A model generated the notes under the pieces. That model worked only from the letters and a program-made list of their open reading frames with translations. It made no database searches and was not told where the DNA came from. A program made the translations under genes and the position numbers. From Dysidea avara (lineage: Eukaryota > Porifera > Demospongiae > Dictyoceratida > Dysideidae): 64,000 nucleotides of DNA. Shown here in pieces: positions 1 through 11,353 of this stretch. The DNA lies in contig NC_089279.1 of NCBI RefSeq assembly GCF_963678975.1, forward strand, positions 30,964,660 to 31,028,659, read 5' to 3'. The first letter of the stretch is position 1. Each line of letters opens with the position of its first letter.

Positions 1-1374
1 GATTGAGAGGTATTTTTCTATAATATTACAGTGGCAGCTGCCTTTTAAATGTACTTAACTCAAGACTAAAATATGTCTTAAGTATGAACAGCACTTGCAA
101 AACTTTTTAAAAATTTATTAATTAGCAGCACCCAACTAGCTAATATACAATTACATGTAGTGTAGGTGTTATTCCCCAATGGAACAGTCTATGTATTAAC
201 CTATCCAACAACTAGTAACAACTGCATTCTGTAATTGTAACTTAGTTCTTGGTAGGAAATTAGGAATGAGTTAGAGTCACTGAAGACTATACATTGTATA
301 GTATTTTTAAAATTGTTAATCTAAAAATGAAGTAGGGTTTTATGCAATAAAAAGTAGTGAAACAAGAAACAAACTGATATAATATATTACAGCATAGCTT
401 GGTGTGAAAATCCCTACTTTAATTGGCATTGAAGAAAATTATAGCTAATGTGCCAAAGTAGGGACTTTCCCACCAAGCTATGCTGTAAACGTTGCACTGG
501 AAATACTCTAATAGAACAGTCGCACTAATACAACAGATATTCTAATAGAACAGTCACAAATTACACTGTAACTAGCTGTGCTACAACAAAAAACTAAACA
601 AACTAGTATTTTATCTTGATGATTAATTTTCTGATCTTGATGGGCTTGAGTAGCAGTTTGATTTAATTTTGGCAGACAGCAATAATTATGGAATTTATGA
701 CATCCAGATATATAGAAGAAAGAAATTGACAGACTAAGTGACAATGAAGACTTAACACAGTGTATATGCCAGCCGAAAATCTGTAATTAGCTATCAAGTG
801 AAGAGAGGGGAATGCATACTTTCTCAGATTAACCATGTACCAAATTCATTCACACACTAGCCCAAACACCTAGTCACGCTAGGAATGGTAGTACAGAGGT
901 CTGTGTAATAGACAGATACTTCCATGGCAGTACAATGACTGACTATGGCCACCAAAAGAAATTGAACCTGTGTACATCAAATGGAAAATAGATATAGCAG
1001 GTGTATAGTATAATATCAGTGAACCAAACAACCAGAGGTGCTATCTTGGGAGTATGAGGTCATTACCTTTAGATTACTTCTCTTAATACCCATAAACCTT
1101 GTATTGCTGGCAGTATGAAAGAGTAATATTTTTCTCTTTAGTGCAACTACTATACAAGGATCTTAGTGGTACTATGTTGCTAGAAGGACTCATTTCCACC
1201 AATTGAATCACTAAAGTTGGTGGATAGCAATCATTCCCATCACCTCACTACATAGATTATAATGCAAGCAAAAGTTGTGTCATCATTATTATTATTAAAT
1301 TTTTAACTCTGTATATACATACCAGATTACTGTACATATAATTTCACAACTACATACATGACTGTAGATTCTGC
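1..1374. other. gene-free left flank
   Basis: No convincing exon was seen on either strand. The stretch holds one foldback element (323-490) and two copies of the dispersed motif TACTCTAATAGARCAGTCA (about 504-521 and 539-555). The remainder is AT-rich sequence without recognisable structure and serves as the 3' flank of the MATH-domain gene. Confidence 0.5.
323..490. repeat. foldback element, AAAAAGTACTGAAACAAG family (copy 1)
   Basis: The left arm has a start like GAAGTAGGG, the family core AAAAAGTAGTGAAACAAG, then a segment with AGCATAGCTTGGTG and TCCCTACTTT. The right arm (about 451-488) repeats the last segment inverted (AAAGTAGGG, then CACCAAGCTATGCTGT). The outer part of the right arm is missing, so this copy is truncated. 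Related copies lie at 26151, 27321, 41364 and 48067. Confidence 0.7.
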
Positions 1375-2721
1375 TTATGAAAATTCATAAATTATGTACA
1401 TGATCAAATTCAACAGTAATGTGCAGCAAAGATATAGACCAAAATTTACTGTGACATTAACAATATCATGACCATAATTACTTAGTGTTTCTAAAACATA
1501 CATTATCCAAGGTAAGCTTATCATAATTGTTGAATTATTTGTATGGGACAGTGAATACTTCCTGATTACCTTGAATAATGCTAACACAAAAACAAGTATG
1601 CTTGACATTCTAAGCAACATATAAAGAATACTATAGCTGATAACACCAAACTCCCATAGCAATACATAAGACATTCCAATTAGTGTGATTAGCTCCAGGT
1701 CAACTATTGTGCTAAAAAGATCTTCTAACACCATCCATTTCACCAGAACCAATTGCAGTTTAATGTCATATTTGGATTTTTTAATCAAGCCTCTGACAAT
1801 TTCAATGATCAGTAATATTGTAAATGTAAAGGTACTATCTAACAGACATGTCATGATTAAAATGAGTGAATTTGGCATTACCATACTCCACAAGTAAGTA
1901 TATGAAAAGCTGGAACTGTATGAAACTCTGAAATATAAATTGCCATCTTTCTTGTAACTAATGTGATAGCCGTCATAATCAAGATGCTGATGAGATATCA
2001 AGTCATCTCCATACCCTTTTGCCATAACATCTTTCAACACTCTTTTAGTACAAGCACTGCAAGTCTCATTGCTTATAAAAAATACTTCTTGTTGATGTAC
2101 AACATCATACAATTGGTTGAGTAGTTCAACAGTAAATGCTCCATTCATTGGCCATTGACCTGACTTCTCTAGATCATAATCATGTGGACCCTCCATGAGG
2201 AACAAACCACCAAACACATGTGTTCCTTTATGATCACCATAACCATCAGCATCAACTCTTAGGCACACTTTATATCCACCCTCAAAAGCAAAGAATGGAT
2301 CACTGTACCATTCATTGTGCTCTAATTTCTCACTAAAGTTTGACATTCTCAAAATAACTGGAGCTACTTGAGAAGACATCATGTCTGGTGAAATCCATAT
2401 TGAAGTGCAATTGTCATAGTACTCCTCTAGATCTTGTTTAGAATCTACCTCATCATCATATGTATAGTTGGAAATCGTAGACTGAAGTGGGTTGTTGTTT
2501 GGTGCCATGGCCTGTGTAATCTCCGTTAGCAACGTAGTAATGTAAACCAAAATTACCAACATAGCTAAAAGCAGTGAAAGAACTGCTAAATTGAATCTCT
2601 TGTTTGTAGTATTAACATTGAAGACTATTATTTTGTGTTGGTTAGTTTTTGCTTTCTGTGAGTTATTTAGTACACTTATTCCACTGTTAATACTTTCTGC
2701 GGCACATGCAATAAAGGACAT
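1375..2721 (-). CDS. MATH (TRAF-C-like) domain multi-pass membrane protein
   Basis: An uninterrupted 448-residue single-exon frame starting at ATG 2721 and ending with TAA. Residues about 44-64 form a hydrophobic segment (signal anchor or first membrane span). Residues about 120-267 resemble a TRAF-C/MATH domain: WYSDPFF, GGYKVCLRV, GKGTHV, GLFLMEG, then QWPMNGAFTVELLNQ, and a closing GYGDDLISHQHL...LYFRVSY block. In TRAFs this fold binds receptor tails or peptides in the cytosol. Here it is followed by four or five hydrophobic segments (about 283-310, 340-385, 398-412, 424-445), giving an N-anchor/MATH/multi-span layout. Two CxxC-like cysteines (221, 224) sit in a MATH loop. No nucleases or kinase motifs are seen. 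Function is not known. The domain call is from remembered family patterns; the membrane layout is inferred from hydrophobicity. The upstream exon structure, if any, is not visible. Confidence 0.75.
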   Translation of the reverse strand: MSFIACAAESINSGISVLNNSQKAKTNQHKIIVFNVNTTNKRFNLAVLSLLLAMLVILVYITTLLTEITQAMAPNNNPLQSTISNYTYDDEVDSKQDLEEYYDNCTSIWISPDMMSSQVAPVILRMSNFSEKLEHNEWYSDPFFAFEGGYKVCLRVDADGYGDHKGTHVFGGLFLMEGPHDYDLEKSGQWPMNGAFTVELLNQLYDVVHQQEVFFISNETCSACTKRVLKDVMAKGYGDDLISHQHLDYDGYHISYKKDGNLYFRVSYSSSFSYTYLWSMVMPNSLILIMTCLLDSTFTFTILLIIEIVRGLIKKSKYDIKLQLVLVKWMVLEDLFSTIVDLELITLIGMSYVLLWEFGVISYSILYMLLRMSSILVFVLALFKVIRKYSLSHTNNSTIMISLPWIMYVLETLSNYGHDIVNVTVNFGLYLCCTLLLNLIMYIIYEFS

Positions 2722-4080
2722 ACCAGAGTAAATACATCTAACAATAGTATACAGCTCAGCATGTGAGAATTATGTTATTTTCACATACAAATGTGTAGCT
2801 ACATTATATACTGATCATGAGATCTAGTTGTCTATCTTTACAGATAGTTTTTAAATACTAAGGGTGTTTTTATGTATGTGAAACAACAAGGTGGTCACCA
2901 TTGACTTGCATGTGAATCAGGCTTTGTAGAAGCCTTATACTGTATTGATGTATGAGGCTTGTGTGCTAATCAAGCCTAATAGATAACTTAACCATTACAA
3001 TTTCATGCAAAGTAGCCTACCAACTTTTTCTAGCTATTAATACCAATAGTCTATCATCTGACTGCTTTATTAGAGTATTTCATCATTTTATTATGCATGA
3101 TCAGAATCCATACAGTGCTGGTCTCACATAGTGCTTAGAATAACTTTATACATTGATATCAAGATGCATGGTTGTGTGTTGCGCACCCCAAGAAGCCGAT
3201 AACGTACAATGATGTGCAGGAAGTCAATACAAAACACGGTTTCCACATAATATATATAGCCCCCACTCCTTTCTCTTATTAAAGCAGATTTATAGTGGAA
3301 TTTATTGCCAGGTAGAGCAGGCAAAATATAGAACATCAGAAAAATCACTCCAGTCATTCCCATGACCAAAATTTCAAGCTCCTTCTTCTCAGTTTTTGCA
3401 CTTTGCAAAATCCATCACAAGACACAACCATTATCCAAAGTGGCACATGTGAAGGGTGCCAAAAGCAAATACCAGTACACATTTTTCATATGAAAGCTAT
3501 ACACATAAGTTAAACATTGCAGAAGTGCCTTTTGGTGGTTGAAGAAAATCAACAATGAGCTCACGCAAACAAATATCTGTAACAGGTGCTTGCATGATTG
3601 AATTTACAAACATGATAAAGATTACTCTGGTTTGCTGTTATAGGCCTACTAGACAAACTGTTTGAAAGAATGAGCTAAAAATTAGTATGCAGAAGATAGA
3701 AACCCAAACATGCACTCAATGATACTCTAATAAAATTATGTAGTCAGCAATCGATTTAATATACAATCACAGTACTGTATAAGAATAGATAGTTAGCTCA
3801 AAAAGTGATAAGTATCAATAAGAAGAAAGAATGTAGTCTGAAACCTTTGTTTTCACAACTATTTTTATTCTGAAGTGGACCACACCTTTGGTTGTTTTGA
3901 TATAGATAAAATTATACAGTAGCAACATGTTGATCATGCCTAAACTGCTTCCAGTAATGGAAGGGACATTAGACAGCAACTTCCTCCACAAGCACATGCA
4001 GTTTAACTGCAGTTGCAGACATTATTTCCATCAGAAAAGGGAATCTCACAAGGCACTAATTTATAGTCTACATAGTTACA
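2722..4080. other. gene-free stretch
   Basis: No supported exon. A single reverse-orientation copy of the TACTCTAATAGARCAGTCA motif sits near 3062-3080 (GACTGCTTTATTAGAGTA). The rest is unremarkable AT-rich sequence. Confidence 0.45.
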
Positions 4081-4083
4081 AAC

Positions 4084-4135
4084 ATGTGTGCGTGCGTGCG
4101 TGCATGAGTATATGTGTGTGTGTGTGTGTGTGTTC
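4084..4135. repeat. (TG)n/(CGTG)n microsatellite
   Basis: A GTGCGTGCGTGC run followed by an uninterrupted TG run, directly abutting the inverted part of the LINE fragment. Confidence 0.9.
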
Positions 4136-5075
4136 TAACATCATCTGCTATGATTGAGCCCAAGTATTGGAAGCTTTCAACATAGTCAATCATACCACCT
4201 ACCACTTCAGTAGGTTCCTTCTCTTCCTGTGTGATGTCAATACCAGCACCCAAATGCATTGCCAGTGCTTCGAGAGCTTTTGGTGCTCTTAGGCAGGCAG
4301 TGTTTAAAGACGATAATTTGTCAGTTGTCACCAAGAGGAAAGTTTATCAGGCATGTGTGTTATCTGTTCTTATGAAGGAGATGGACACCTTTGAAAAGAC
4401 ATGTTAGAAAGCTAGATGTGTTTCATCATCAATGTGTGCGCACTGTATCAGAAATCACAAAATGGCAATTGTGGGAAGAACACATCTCATCACACAATGT
4501 CAAAGAAAGTCGGGGTGATGTGCAGTCCATTTCAACAAAGTTAATGAAACATCGCCTTGAATGGCTTGGACATCTCTTAGAATGTCAGATCAAAAAACCC
4601 CTAAGATAGTCCCCTTTGGTTGGTTGAAGAAGACACCTCCAAGATGTGGACCAAAGAGAAGACGGAGAGATTTTGTAAAGACCTGATTGCAGCAAACACC
4701 AATGTTGACACTAGGATTGATACTGCACTTAGTAGAGGAGAATGGTATAAATGTTATACTGAAGGAGCTATTAATTATCAATCTGCCTACCACAAGAAGC
4801 AAGCATCTTTAGAATTGGGGAAAGTTAGGTGTAATGAGTGTAGAAGAACATTTAGAAGAGAAGCAGATAAAGTTCGACACAAATGTTTAGTAGAGCAGCA
4901 GAAGCCTGAGCAAGACCAGCGAGGTGCAACACAATGTGGTGTGTGTGAGAGATGGTTTAGAAATAAAGATGGCTTAGCAGTGCACAGATGCAAGGGACCA
5001 ATGAGAATTTGTCAACAAGATCCAGAACCAACCAACAGTTTTGCTTCCTTCAATTTGGAGGACCACGTGGACTGA
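4134..5075 (+). mobile_element. LINE ORF2 tail with 5' inversion (decayed)
   Basis: The plus strand from about 4256 to 5075 encodes the C-terminal part of a non-LTR retrotransposon ORF2 in shifting frames: SRAFGALRQAVF, NLSVVTKRKVYQA, HVRKLDVFHHQCVRT, HRLEWLGHLL, then KTPKIVPFGWL and GPKRRRRDFVK. It ends in two Cys-His clusters (CNECRRTFRR...H.C and CGVCERWF...VHRC), typical of the C-terminal zinc knuckle of such elements. At least one frameshift near 4600 separates the WLGHLL part from the RRRRDFVK part. The segment that should come just upstream (VESFQYLGSIIADD) lies at about 4134-4254 on the minus strand, so the 5' part is inverted. It is a dead fragment. Inference: twin-primed insertion. 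Confidence 0.8.
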
Positions 5076-6044
5076 GAGGCAGTGGACAGATAAAACAAGA
5101 CAAGTGTGTGTGTGTGGGTGTGTGGGTGTACGTACATGTGTGCTCAGTGTATTTGGGTGTCATCCTATGTGGAAAGGGCTATATAGCCATAGGGAGTTTG
5201 GACACAACACGACTGATACATTTTTTGATTGTATAGTTCACATTCACACATGCATGTACAACAAATGTACTGTATTTACTTAGTTAAATACCACTCCTTC
5301 AACAGTAGCCACACTTGAGTGGTGCTACAATCGATTTCAAGTGTAAGGGCTTGAACATTGTTTTCAAGTACTGAGTGGTGGCTAATTTTGCTGCATTGAT
5401 TTTGGAACTACAGCCTATAATTAAGGTAATGAATGCCATGACATTTAACTAAGTAAATACAGTACACACACAAAATCAATCACTAATTTCTTGCCTCACC
5501 AGAGACCCTTTACTAAAGACTGCAAGCTTGTACAGCAGGGAGTCAGAAACTTGACACTAAAAATTCCCAGTTCATGCCAAGTAATGACTTTATAACTAAC
5601 TAGACAGGTACCCAAGGAGTCTTACAGCCTGGAGTCCAGAATTCCCTCTGCATTTAAGCCAGCTTAGCACTAAGACACCATGCATGCACACCGTAATATG
5701 ATCACTAGGGACCTGCTATATAAAGACATACACAGAGGCAAACACATGCATGCACACATGTACAGACAAGCAGAGTGCATGTACAAACACACACACACAG
5801 TGTCACATACACATCTTGATGTGGCCCACTGAAGACATGTTCAACAGCAGCAGGGTTCTACAGACCAGTGACAAGCTGTTGTCTCCACAAAGACCACAAT
5901 AGCATTTTGAAAGGTGAAAATTGATAATTGTTGTTATGAAAAATCTAAAATTTATGGAATAAGAAGTACTGAATTTTACAGAGAAAGATAAACTGAAACA
6001 TGCCTCCTCCCCTCCACTGTGCACACACACACATACGCACACAT
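5076..6044. other. gene-free stretch with GT microsatellite
   Basis: A GT/GGGTGT microsatellite lies at about 5104-5150. The rest shows no convincing exon. It would be the first intron or 3' flank of the death-domain gene read on the minus strand. Confidence 0.45.
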
Positions 6045-6047
6045 TCA

Positions 6048-6099
<52 letters not shown>

Positions 6100-6100
6100 C
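6045..6100. repeat. (ACGC)n microsatellite
   Basis: About 13 uninterrupted tetramers. It starts a few bases inside the intron after the death-domain exon, so the ACVR-repeat reading frames here are artefacts. Confidence 0.95.
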
Positions 6101-6109
6101 TAGATTCAC

Positions 6110-6497
6110 CTTTAAAGTTAACAATAGCTTGAGCAGAAGCTTGCATTTGATTGCCAGAGACAGCAGCTGACTCAATTGCTTTAAACAACTTCTTCCAACT
6201 AGCAGAGGAGTCCACTTCAAGCCAGTATTCCAGCATTTTATTGCAGCACCGTTTAACGTTGGTAGGATAGTCAGCCTCTATGTTTCTCAGTTCTTCACTA
6301 GGTAGACCCAGTAGTGTTCCTATCACTTTCCATTCTGCAGCATATTTCGGAGTAATATGCTCATAAAGATCTTTCAATAATGGAGTAGTGATAGCTGTAT
6401 GAAAGTTGTAATATTTATGCGAGTATTTCTTTTCAGCTTGTCTCTTACCCTTCTCAGATGTTTTAAACTGCTGTAATCCGGCTTCATCCCAGTCCAT
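6110..6497 (-). CDS. death-domain protein, 5' exon (partial gene)
   Basis: ATG at 6497 opens a frame of about 129 residues. Residues about 40-112 look like a death domain: LLKDLYEHITPKYAAEWKVIG, LLGLPSEELRNIEADYP, CCNKMLEYWLEV, ASWKKLFKAIES. The helix spacing and the W-K-x-L-x-x-A-I-x ending match the family, which forms adaptor assemblies in apoptosis and innate immune signalling. The N-terminal 40 residues are basic and lysine-rich. The exon most likely ends at 6110 on a good donor (AAAG|GTGAAT); reading on enters a tetranucleotide microsatellite and would give a nonsensical ACVR repeat tail. Downstream exons should lie at lower coordinates but none could be recognised. The 5' flank is not annotated in detail. 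Confidence 0.75.
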
Positions 6498-6932
6498 TTG
6501 ACGTACCTACCAAGCAATTTGTTGACTAGCTCAAGGACCAGCCACATCATAGGCTAACAAAAGCAATGAATTATAGCACCGAGAGGCGTGGCTTGACTGT
6601 ACTATATATACCACACAGATTTCAGTGCTACTGCTACTATTATATCAGTACAGCTACAAGTTAGATACGGTTGATAACAAACTTCGTTATGAACTGAGAT
6701 GGATGATTCTACAACCACGCCCTATTGTACATGTTACGGAAGTTAGTAATATTTCTGTGAAGGGCGGGCGCCAATAACACCACATGGATTGATTATTGCT
6801 GTGCAAACCTCAATTACAAAAGAGTCATAGCTAAGAGTGCTTTTTTGAAATGTTCCAAAGTCGTTGAGGTGACTGCTGGCCTTACTAGCTGACGCACTAG
6901 CTGAGGCTATTCCACTATCTAATGGCTCACGG
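6498..6932. other. upstream region of the death-domain gene
   Basis: Contains a possible TATA-like run (CTATATATACC, about 6602-6612) on the plus strand. No exon or repeat recognised. Promoter status is not shown by the sequence. Confidence 0.3.
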
Positions 6933-6981
6933 CAGTGGCGGCGACTCTAGACCTGGCCTACAGGGGGGTCAAGTAGGGAAC

Positions 6982-9517
6982 GGTGGGGTCTATTCTACGG
7001 AACGGAACGGAACGGAACGGAACGGAACGGAACGGAACGGAATGATGGACTAAACTGCGGAACGGAATGCTTTCTCAGATTGAAGCTTGCAGCTTACCAT
7101 TGCTGTACAAATTATCAGTGGCACTTCCAGCAGGTAATCAAACGTACCCCAAGAAAGATAAAACGAATTTAAGGATCGATTGTGGGTTCTTGTTGGTTGT
7201 CATTAGTAACGAAGTACTAATTGTGGGAATAGCTGACTCAGTGTGTTCATCTTTGGATATATCAAGTAGGGAACTTAATGCATGACTTGTTTTTACTAGT
7301 ATGTGAGTTATTTTTATTTACTTGACTTTAGAATGTACAGTCTGAGGCCCAGCCTTTCTAATCGGCATAAATCGGTATGTGTATAGCTACACTACAAAGG
7401 AAACAAGTATGGTGACAAGCTGAATCAACTCAGTCTAAGTAGAATCTAAAGGAATTTTGTGCAGTGTGTGAGGAGCAAACATTCAGATACCTCAAGGAGG
7501 CTATATTGTGTGAACATCAATGATTCATTAACAGAGTAGTGGACTGTTGTCAGATATCTCAGCCTGAGTACTGAGTTGAATTCTGGATGGGGTCTATTTT
7601 ACAGAATGGAATGCTTTCTGAATCAACTTGCAGCTTGGCTAGCTGCTATCATTGCTGAAATTGCATTTTATCAGTGGAACCTCCAGGAAAATGGAATAGG
7701 ATAATTATAAAACATTAACTAAGTGATTGTTTAGGTAATCATGACTTTATTCAGTCTAATAAACAGAACATATGGTTGATTGAGTGAGGTATCACTTTCA
7801 GAATGTTCAGACGACCAGTGATGAGATGCATGGATTCATCGAATTTTTGTTGTGGTTGGAGACATTAAATATCCAAAAGCAAACTGATTGTATAATATTA
7901 ATTCACTTTCTTTATATTTTCTCAATTTTGAGCCTGTATACAAATAATTGAATTTTCCTTGTCAATAGAAATCCTAGAATAAGATGGGAGAGAAACTTAT
8001 CTTTGTTTACCGATACTGTACAACCAAGAGTTCATAATACTGATTTGTATGGGGGAGAGAGTCTAACTCTCAGTATGGCCTGTACAAACACCCTGCGTAA
8101 AGTTCACCTTTCATCAAATCAACACCTTTACTGGGGGATAGAAAACTGTTGATTAGTGTTGCTGAAGAAGGTAAAGCCTTTGTTCTGAAATAAGGCCGAG
8201 GTGTTACTTTAAACAGGGTGTTTGGTGAATGCATTCAAGTTAGACACTCTCCACCTTATTATGAACTCTTGGTACAACTTCGAAGGAAATGAAGAAAACA
8301 TACAGATGAATCAATAAAATCACTACAGTAAGGTGAATTACAGACTAGTGAGATCTTGGTTAATTAATGACAGTGGTTGGAGATTAAGTGTGGTAGCTTC
8401 TTGCTCTTGAATATGTTGCAAAGTGGAAGTACAAATCAAAATGGGATATCAATTTCATTATGAAAAATTTGTATACATAAATAATCTAGCATTACTATTT
8501 CATTTGTCCTCCACTTAAACATGCTACAACAGTACTAGTGTCAGTACATTGGCAGTGAGTCTACCTTGAAATCTCAACTCTAGAGTAGATCCAACACAGG
8601 ACAGCCCGCACTGTAACAAATACATGTGATCCCATTGTAATTTCATGGACCAGCTGGACTGGGAATCACTTGAAAATAGACAAACAAATTTAACCTGTTT
8701 TGTTTGAAGTGAAGCATGTGAAATGTTACACTTAAGAAATCCTAGGATTCTTAGGTGGTATGTAATTAATGTGAGTGTTCCATTTCAGGTCTGACTAGAT
8801 ACATTGAAATTACACACACATCCTGGTCCAAATCACGTTTGCCTGGTGGCTATGGGCATGGTTTCACATGCGGCTTATAATAGAGATTTGGCTGATCTTG
8901 GAGTTTTGGCATTTAGCCTGATTCAAGGCTAGCAGTCAGACACATCCTTGAATTGTGCAACAGATACGTAAAATCAGCTCACTATTGAATACGGCATTAG
9001 TCCACTGCACCAGCTGTTAATATATAAATAACTCCATGCATACACTTCAGTGATGTTTGCAGAATATACCCTCCTTGCGGTCTGCCAAAATATTTGCTCC
9101 TCACACACTGCACAAAATTCTTCAAGTTTTAATTCAGCTGGCTCTTTCCTGTTACCAGTATCTTCCTGCTTGCTTTATTTATACACTGACTTATGACTTG
9201 AAAGACCGACCCAGACTGTTTTCTAAAGAAAAACAGCTCACATAAAGTTCCCTTCCGTATGGATGAACATCACTGATACAGCTCATCCCACAATAATACT
9301 TCGTTACTAATGACAACCAACAAAAACCCACAATCGATCCGTTAATTCTTTTTATCTTATGTTTAACCACCCACTGGAGATGCCACTGCTAACTTATAAG
9401 AGAAGTTTCAGCAATGGTAAGTTGCAAGCTTCAATTTGAGAAAGCGTTCCGTTCCGTGGTTTAGTCCATCATTCCGTTCCGTTCCGTTCCGTTCCGTTCC
9501 GTAGAATAGTCCCCACC
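6982..9517. mobile_element. 2.5-kb long-TIR transposon with GGAAC repeats in its ends
   Basis: Starts GGTGGGGTCTATTC and ends with its inverse, GAATAGTCCCCACC. It is flanked by a perfect 8-bp duplication TAGGGAAC (6974-6981 and 9518-9525). The arms run about 500 bp inward (for example 7450-7480 against 9090-9123, both with GCAGTGTGTGAGGAGCAAA). Each arm has a GGAAC pentamer array (about 6997-7042; inverse about 9466-9503). A third, degenerate copy of the arm head lies at about 7590-7700, and a foldback sits at 8018-8278. No transposase was seen, so it is non-autonomous. Confidence 0.85.
8018..8278. repeat. foldback element inside the long-TIR transposon
   Basis: The left end GTACAACCAAGAGTTCATAA is repeated inverted at the right end (about 8259-8278). 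Inner segments also pair, for example CACCCTGCGTAAAGTTCACC with GGTGTTACTTTAAACAGGGT. Confidence 0.75.
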
Positions 9518-9767
9518 TAGGGAACAGCATTACTAATGTTGCATGGCTGTAATATAAATCAGAATTTCAGGGGATGTAGGGGTGCAAGCCCCAGAAGCTG
9601 TAGGATTTTTGCAATTTGAAGGCTTGAAAAGAGCTTAAAATTTATACTAAAAACATGAAAAATACAATGCCAATCTATACTGCAACTTTTTCCCAAGATT
9701 TTTTTTAAAAGTTATTTTTCAGCAGGGGGGCCATGGCCTCCCCTGACCCCCCTTAGAATCGCCTATG

Positions 9768-10769
9768 ACTCACGTTGTGAGTAGCTATTACTTATTGATT
9801 GTGGGAGCTGATAGCTAACAATACTGATGGTGACGAGTACAGGGATTGAGAGTAGGATAGTTTGTTAAAATCATTGTAGCTTTCTACTTTGCAGACTTTT
9901 CTACTCATACAAGATTATATGATTATATAGTAATTCTAGACCACAATTTAGTAGTTGCTGTAGCAAATATGTATGCTTGCACATCTCTGAATCTTTTCTA
10001 TGTTGAGGATATCTTTCTGAGTATAATTATGGATTCGAAATTGTGCAAGCAATTCTATAAATTATTAAAGATTTGTAACATGACTCTTTGTTATAGGAAG
10101 GGAAGGATTAAATTTCTATAGAACTTAATTGCAATATACCCAAAGCAGAACCTAGATATCGAAAATATGTTTTACCACTTTAGTTTTTCATTCCTAAGTC
10201 ATTTCATAACTGATGGAGTTGTTTTATAGTTTTACTATCAATATTGTGGCTATTGGTGAGCTTCTGTTTGTGATACAAAGCTAGAAACTCACTTATCAAA
10301 GTTGAACTTGAAAAGGAGCTGCCAGCCCTTTGACCACTAACGATCAGCTTGGTGATGTCACTCTGGAGAGAGATATACAATCATCCGGTAATTTGCAGTA
10401 TTACAAGATATCATTGGCATATAGCTTTGTTGTAGGGTGCAGGGTATGTCATTTACAAAACATAAAAAAGAGGGGAATAAGACAGTTCCTTAGCTAGGGT
10501 ACACCAGATGTCACTGCAGAAAAGTTGCTACTAACTAATACCATCTGTTGTTCTCTTGCAGTTGGTTTCTATTTTGTACATGGAGAAAAACTAAATTTGA
10601 TCAGTTTTGGGCTTGTGCTAAACAAAAACAATATATTGAGGAAGAAGTTGGCACAGCTGTTGATGACAGATGACATTCTACATAGCAAGGCTATATCAGT
10701 AAGAAATCTTTGTGAAAGAGTAGTCAAGAGATGCCCACCCAACACATCGGGCATTCAAGGCGCCACTTA
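9768..10769. other. gene-free stretch
   Basis: Nothing recognisable on either strand. Short open frames near 10525-10770 show no family features. Confidence 0.4.
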
Positions 10770-10985
10770 GGGTTTAACTCACATATTGCCCAGGCAGTAT
10801 CAAGGGAAAACAGTTTGCCATGCCAATGACTTTAATACCCAGCCAGTTCAAAGAAACAATGTGCCTTGACCTGTTATATTGAGCGGCATAGAGCTTTGTA
10901 TTGTGGGACTCATTTTTGTAGTGGTTGCTAAGCTGAGTACATTTGCTAAGATAGACTAGTTGGTTGTTAGTAAAGTTTGTGGTGA
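10770..10985. repeat. dispersed repeat, copy 1 (partner at 39575-39785)
   Basis: About 215 bp, with blocks such as CCCAGCCAGTTCAAAGAAAC and AAGATAGACTAGTTGGTTG, recurs in the same orientation at 39575-39785 with scattered differences. No terminal repeats were found, so its class is unknown. Confidence 0.75.
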
Positions 10986-11353
10986 AGCCGGATGTCACCC
11001 TCAACACCTGTGATTCATTATACATTATGTAAGAGGCTGTAATACATTTAGCAAGAACAAGAAAAAAATTAGCTAAATGCTCATGTGTGCATAGCAAGGA
11101 GTGATAATTATATTATGCTAACTAATTAATACAATTTTGTTCAGTTCAGGTCTGTACTCTGGAGATAATCTCTTGCTGCATTTTCACACCATAAATATCC
11201 TTTGAGAGGCTGAGTTACAGAATACATTTATAAAATTGTAGTCCATGCATGACTGCATAGATAAAACAGCATGAGTGGTCCTGTAAGTTATCTATGCTGA
11301 ATCCATGCACCATGAATCCTCTAATGTTTCACCATTGTTAGGCCTATAAGGGG

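Larger units (their letters stand above)
6933..9767. mobile_element. hAT-like element hosting a second transposon
   Basis: The left end is CAGTGGCGGCGACTCTAGAC and the right end, inverted, reads CATAGGCGATTCTAAGG, an imperfect terminal inverted repeat. Flanks are GCTCACGG (6925-6932) and ACTCACGT (9768-9775), an 8-bp duplication with two mismatches, as hAT elements make. A fragment of the same family lies at 56230-56501 in the other orientation. No transposase frame remains. It is split by the element at 6982-9517. Confidence 0.7.

Noticed and set aside
5803-6100. Minus-strand frames rich in ACVR repeats
   Set aside because: They translate the (ACGC)n microsatellite; the death-domain exon has a good donor before it.
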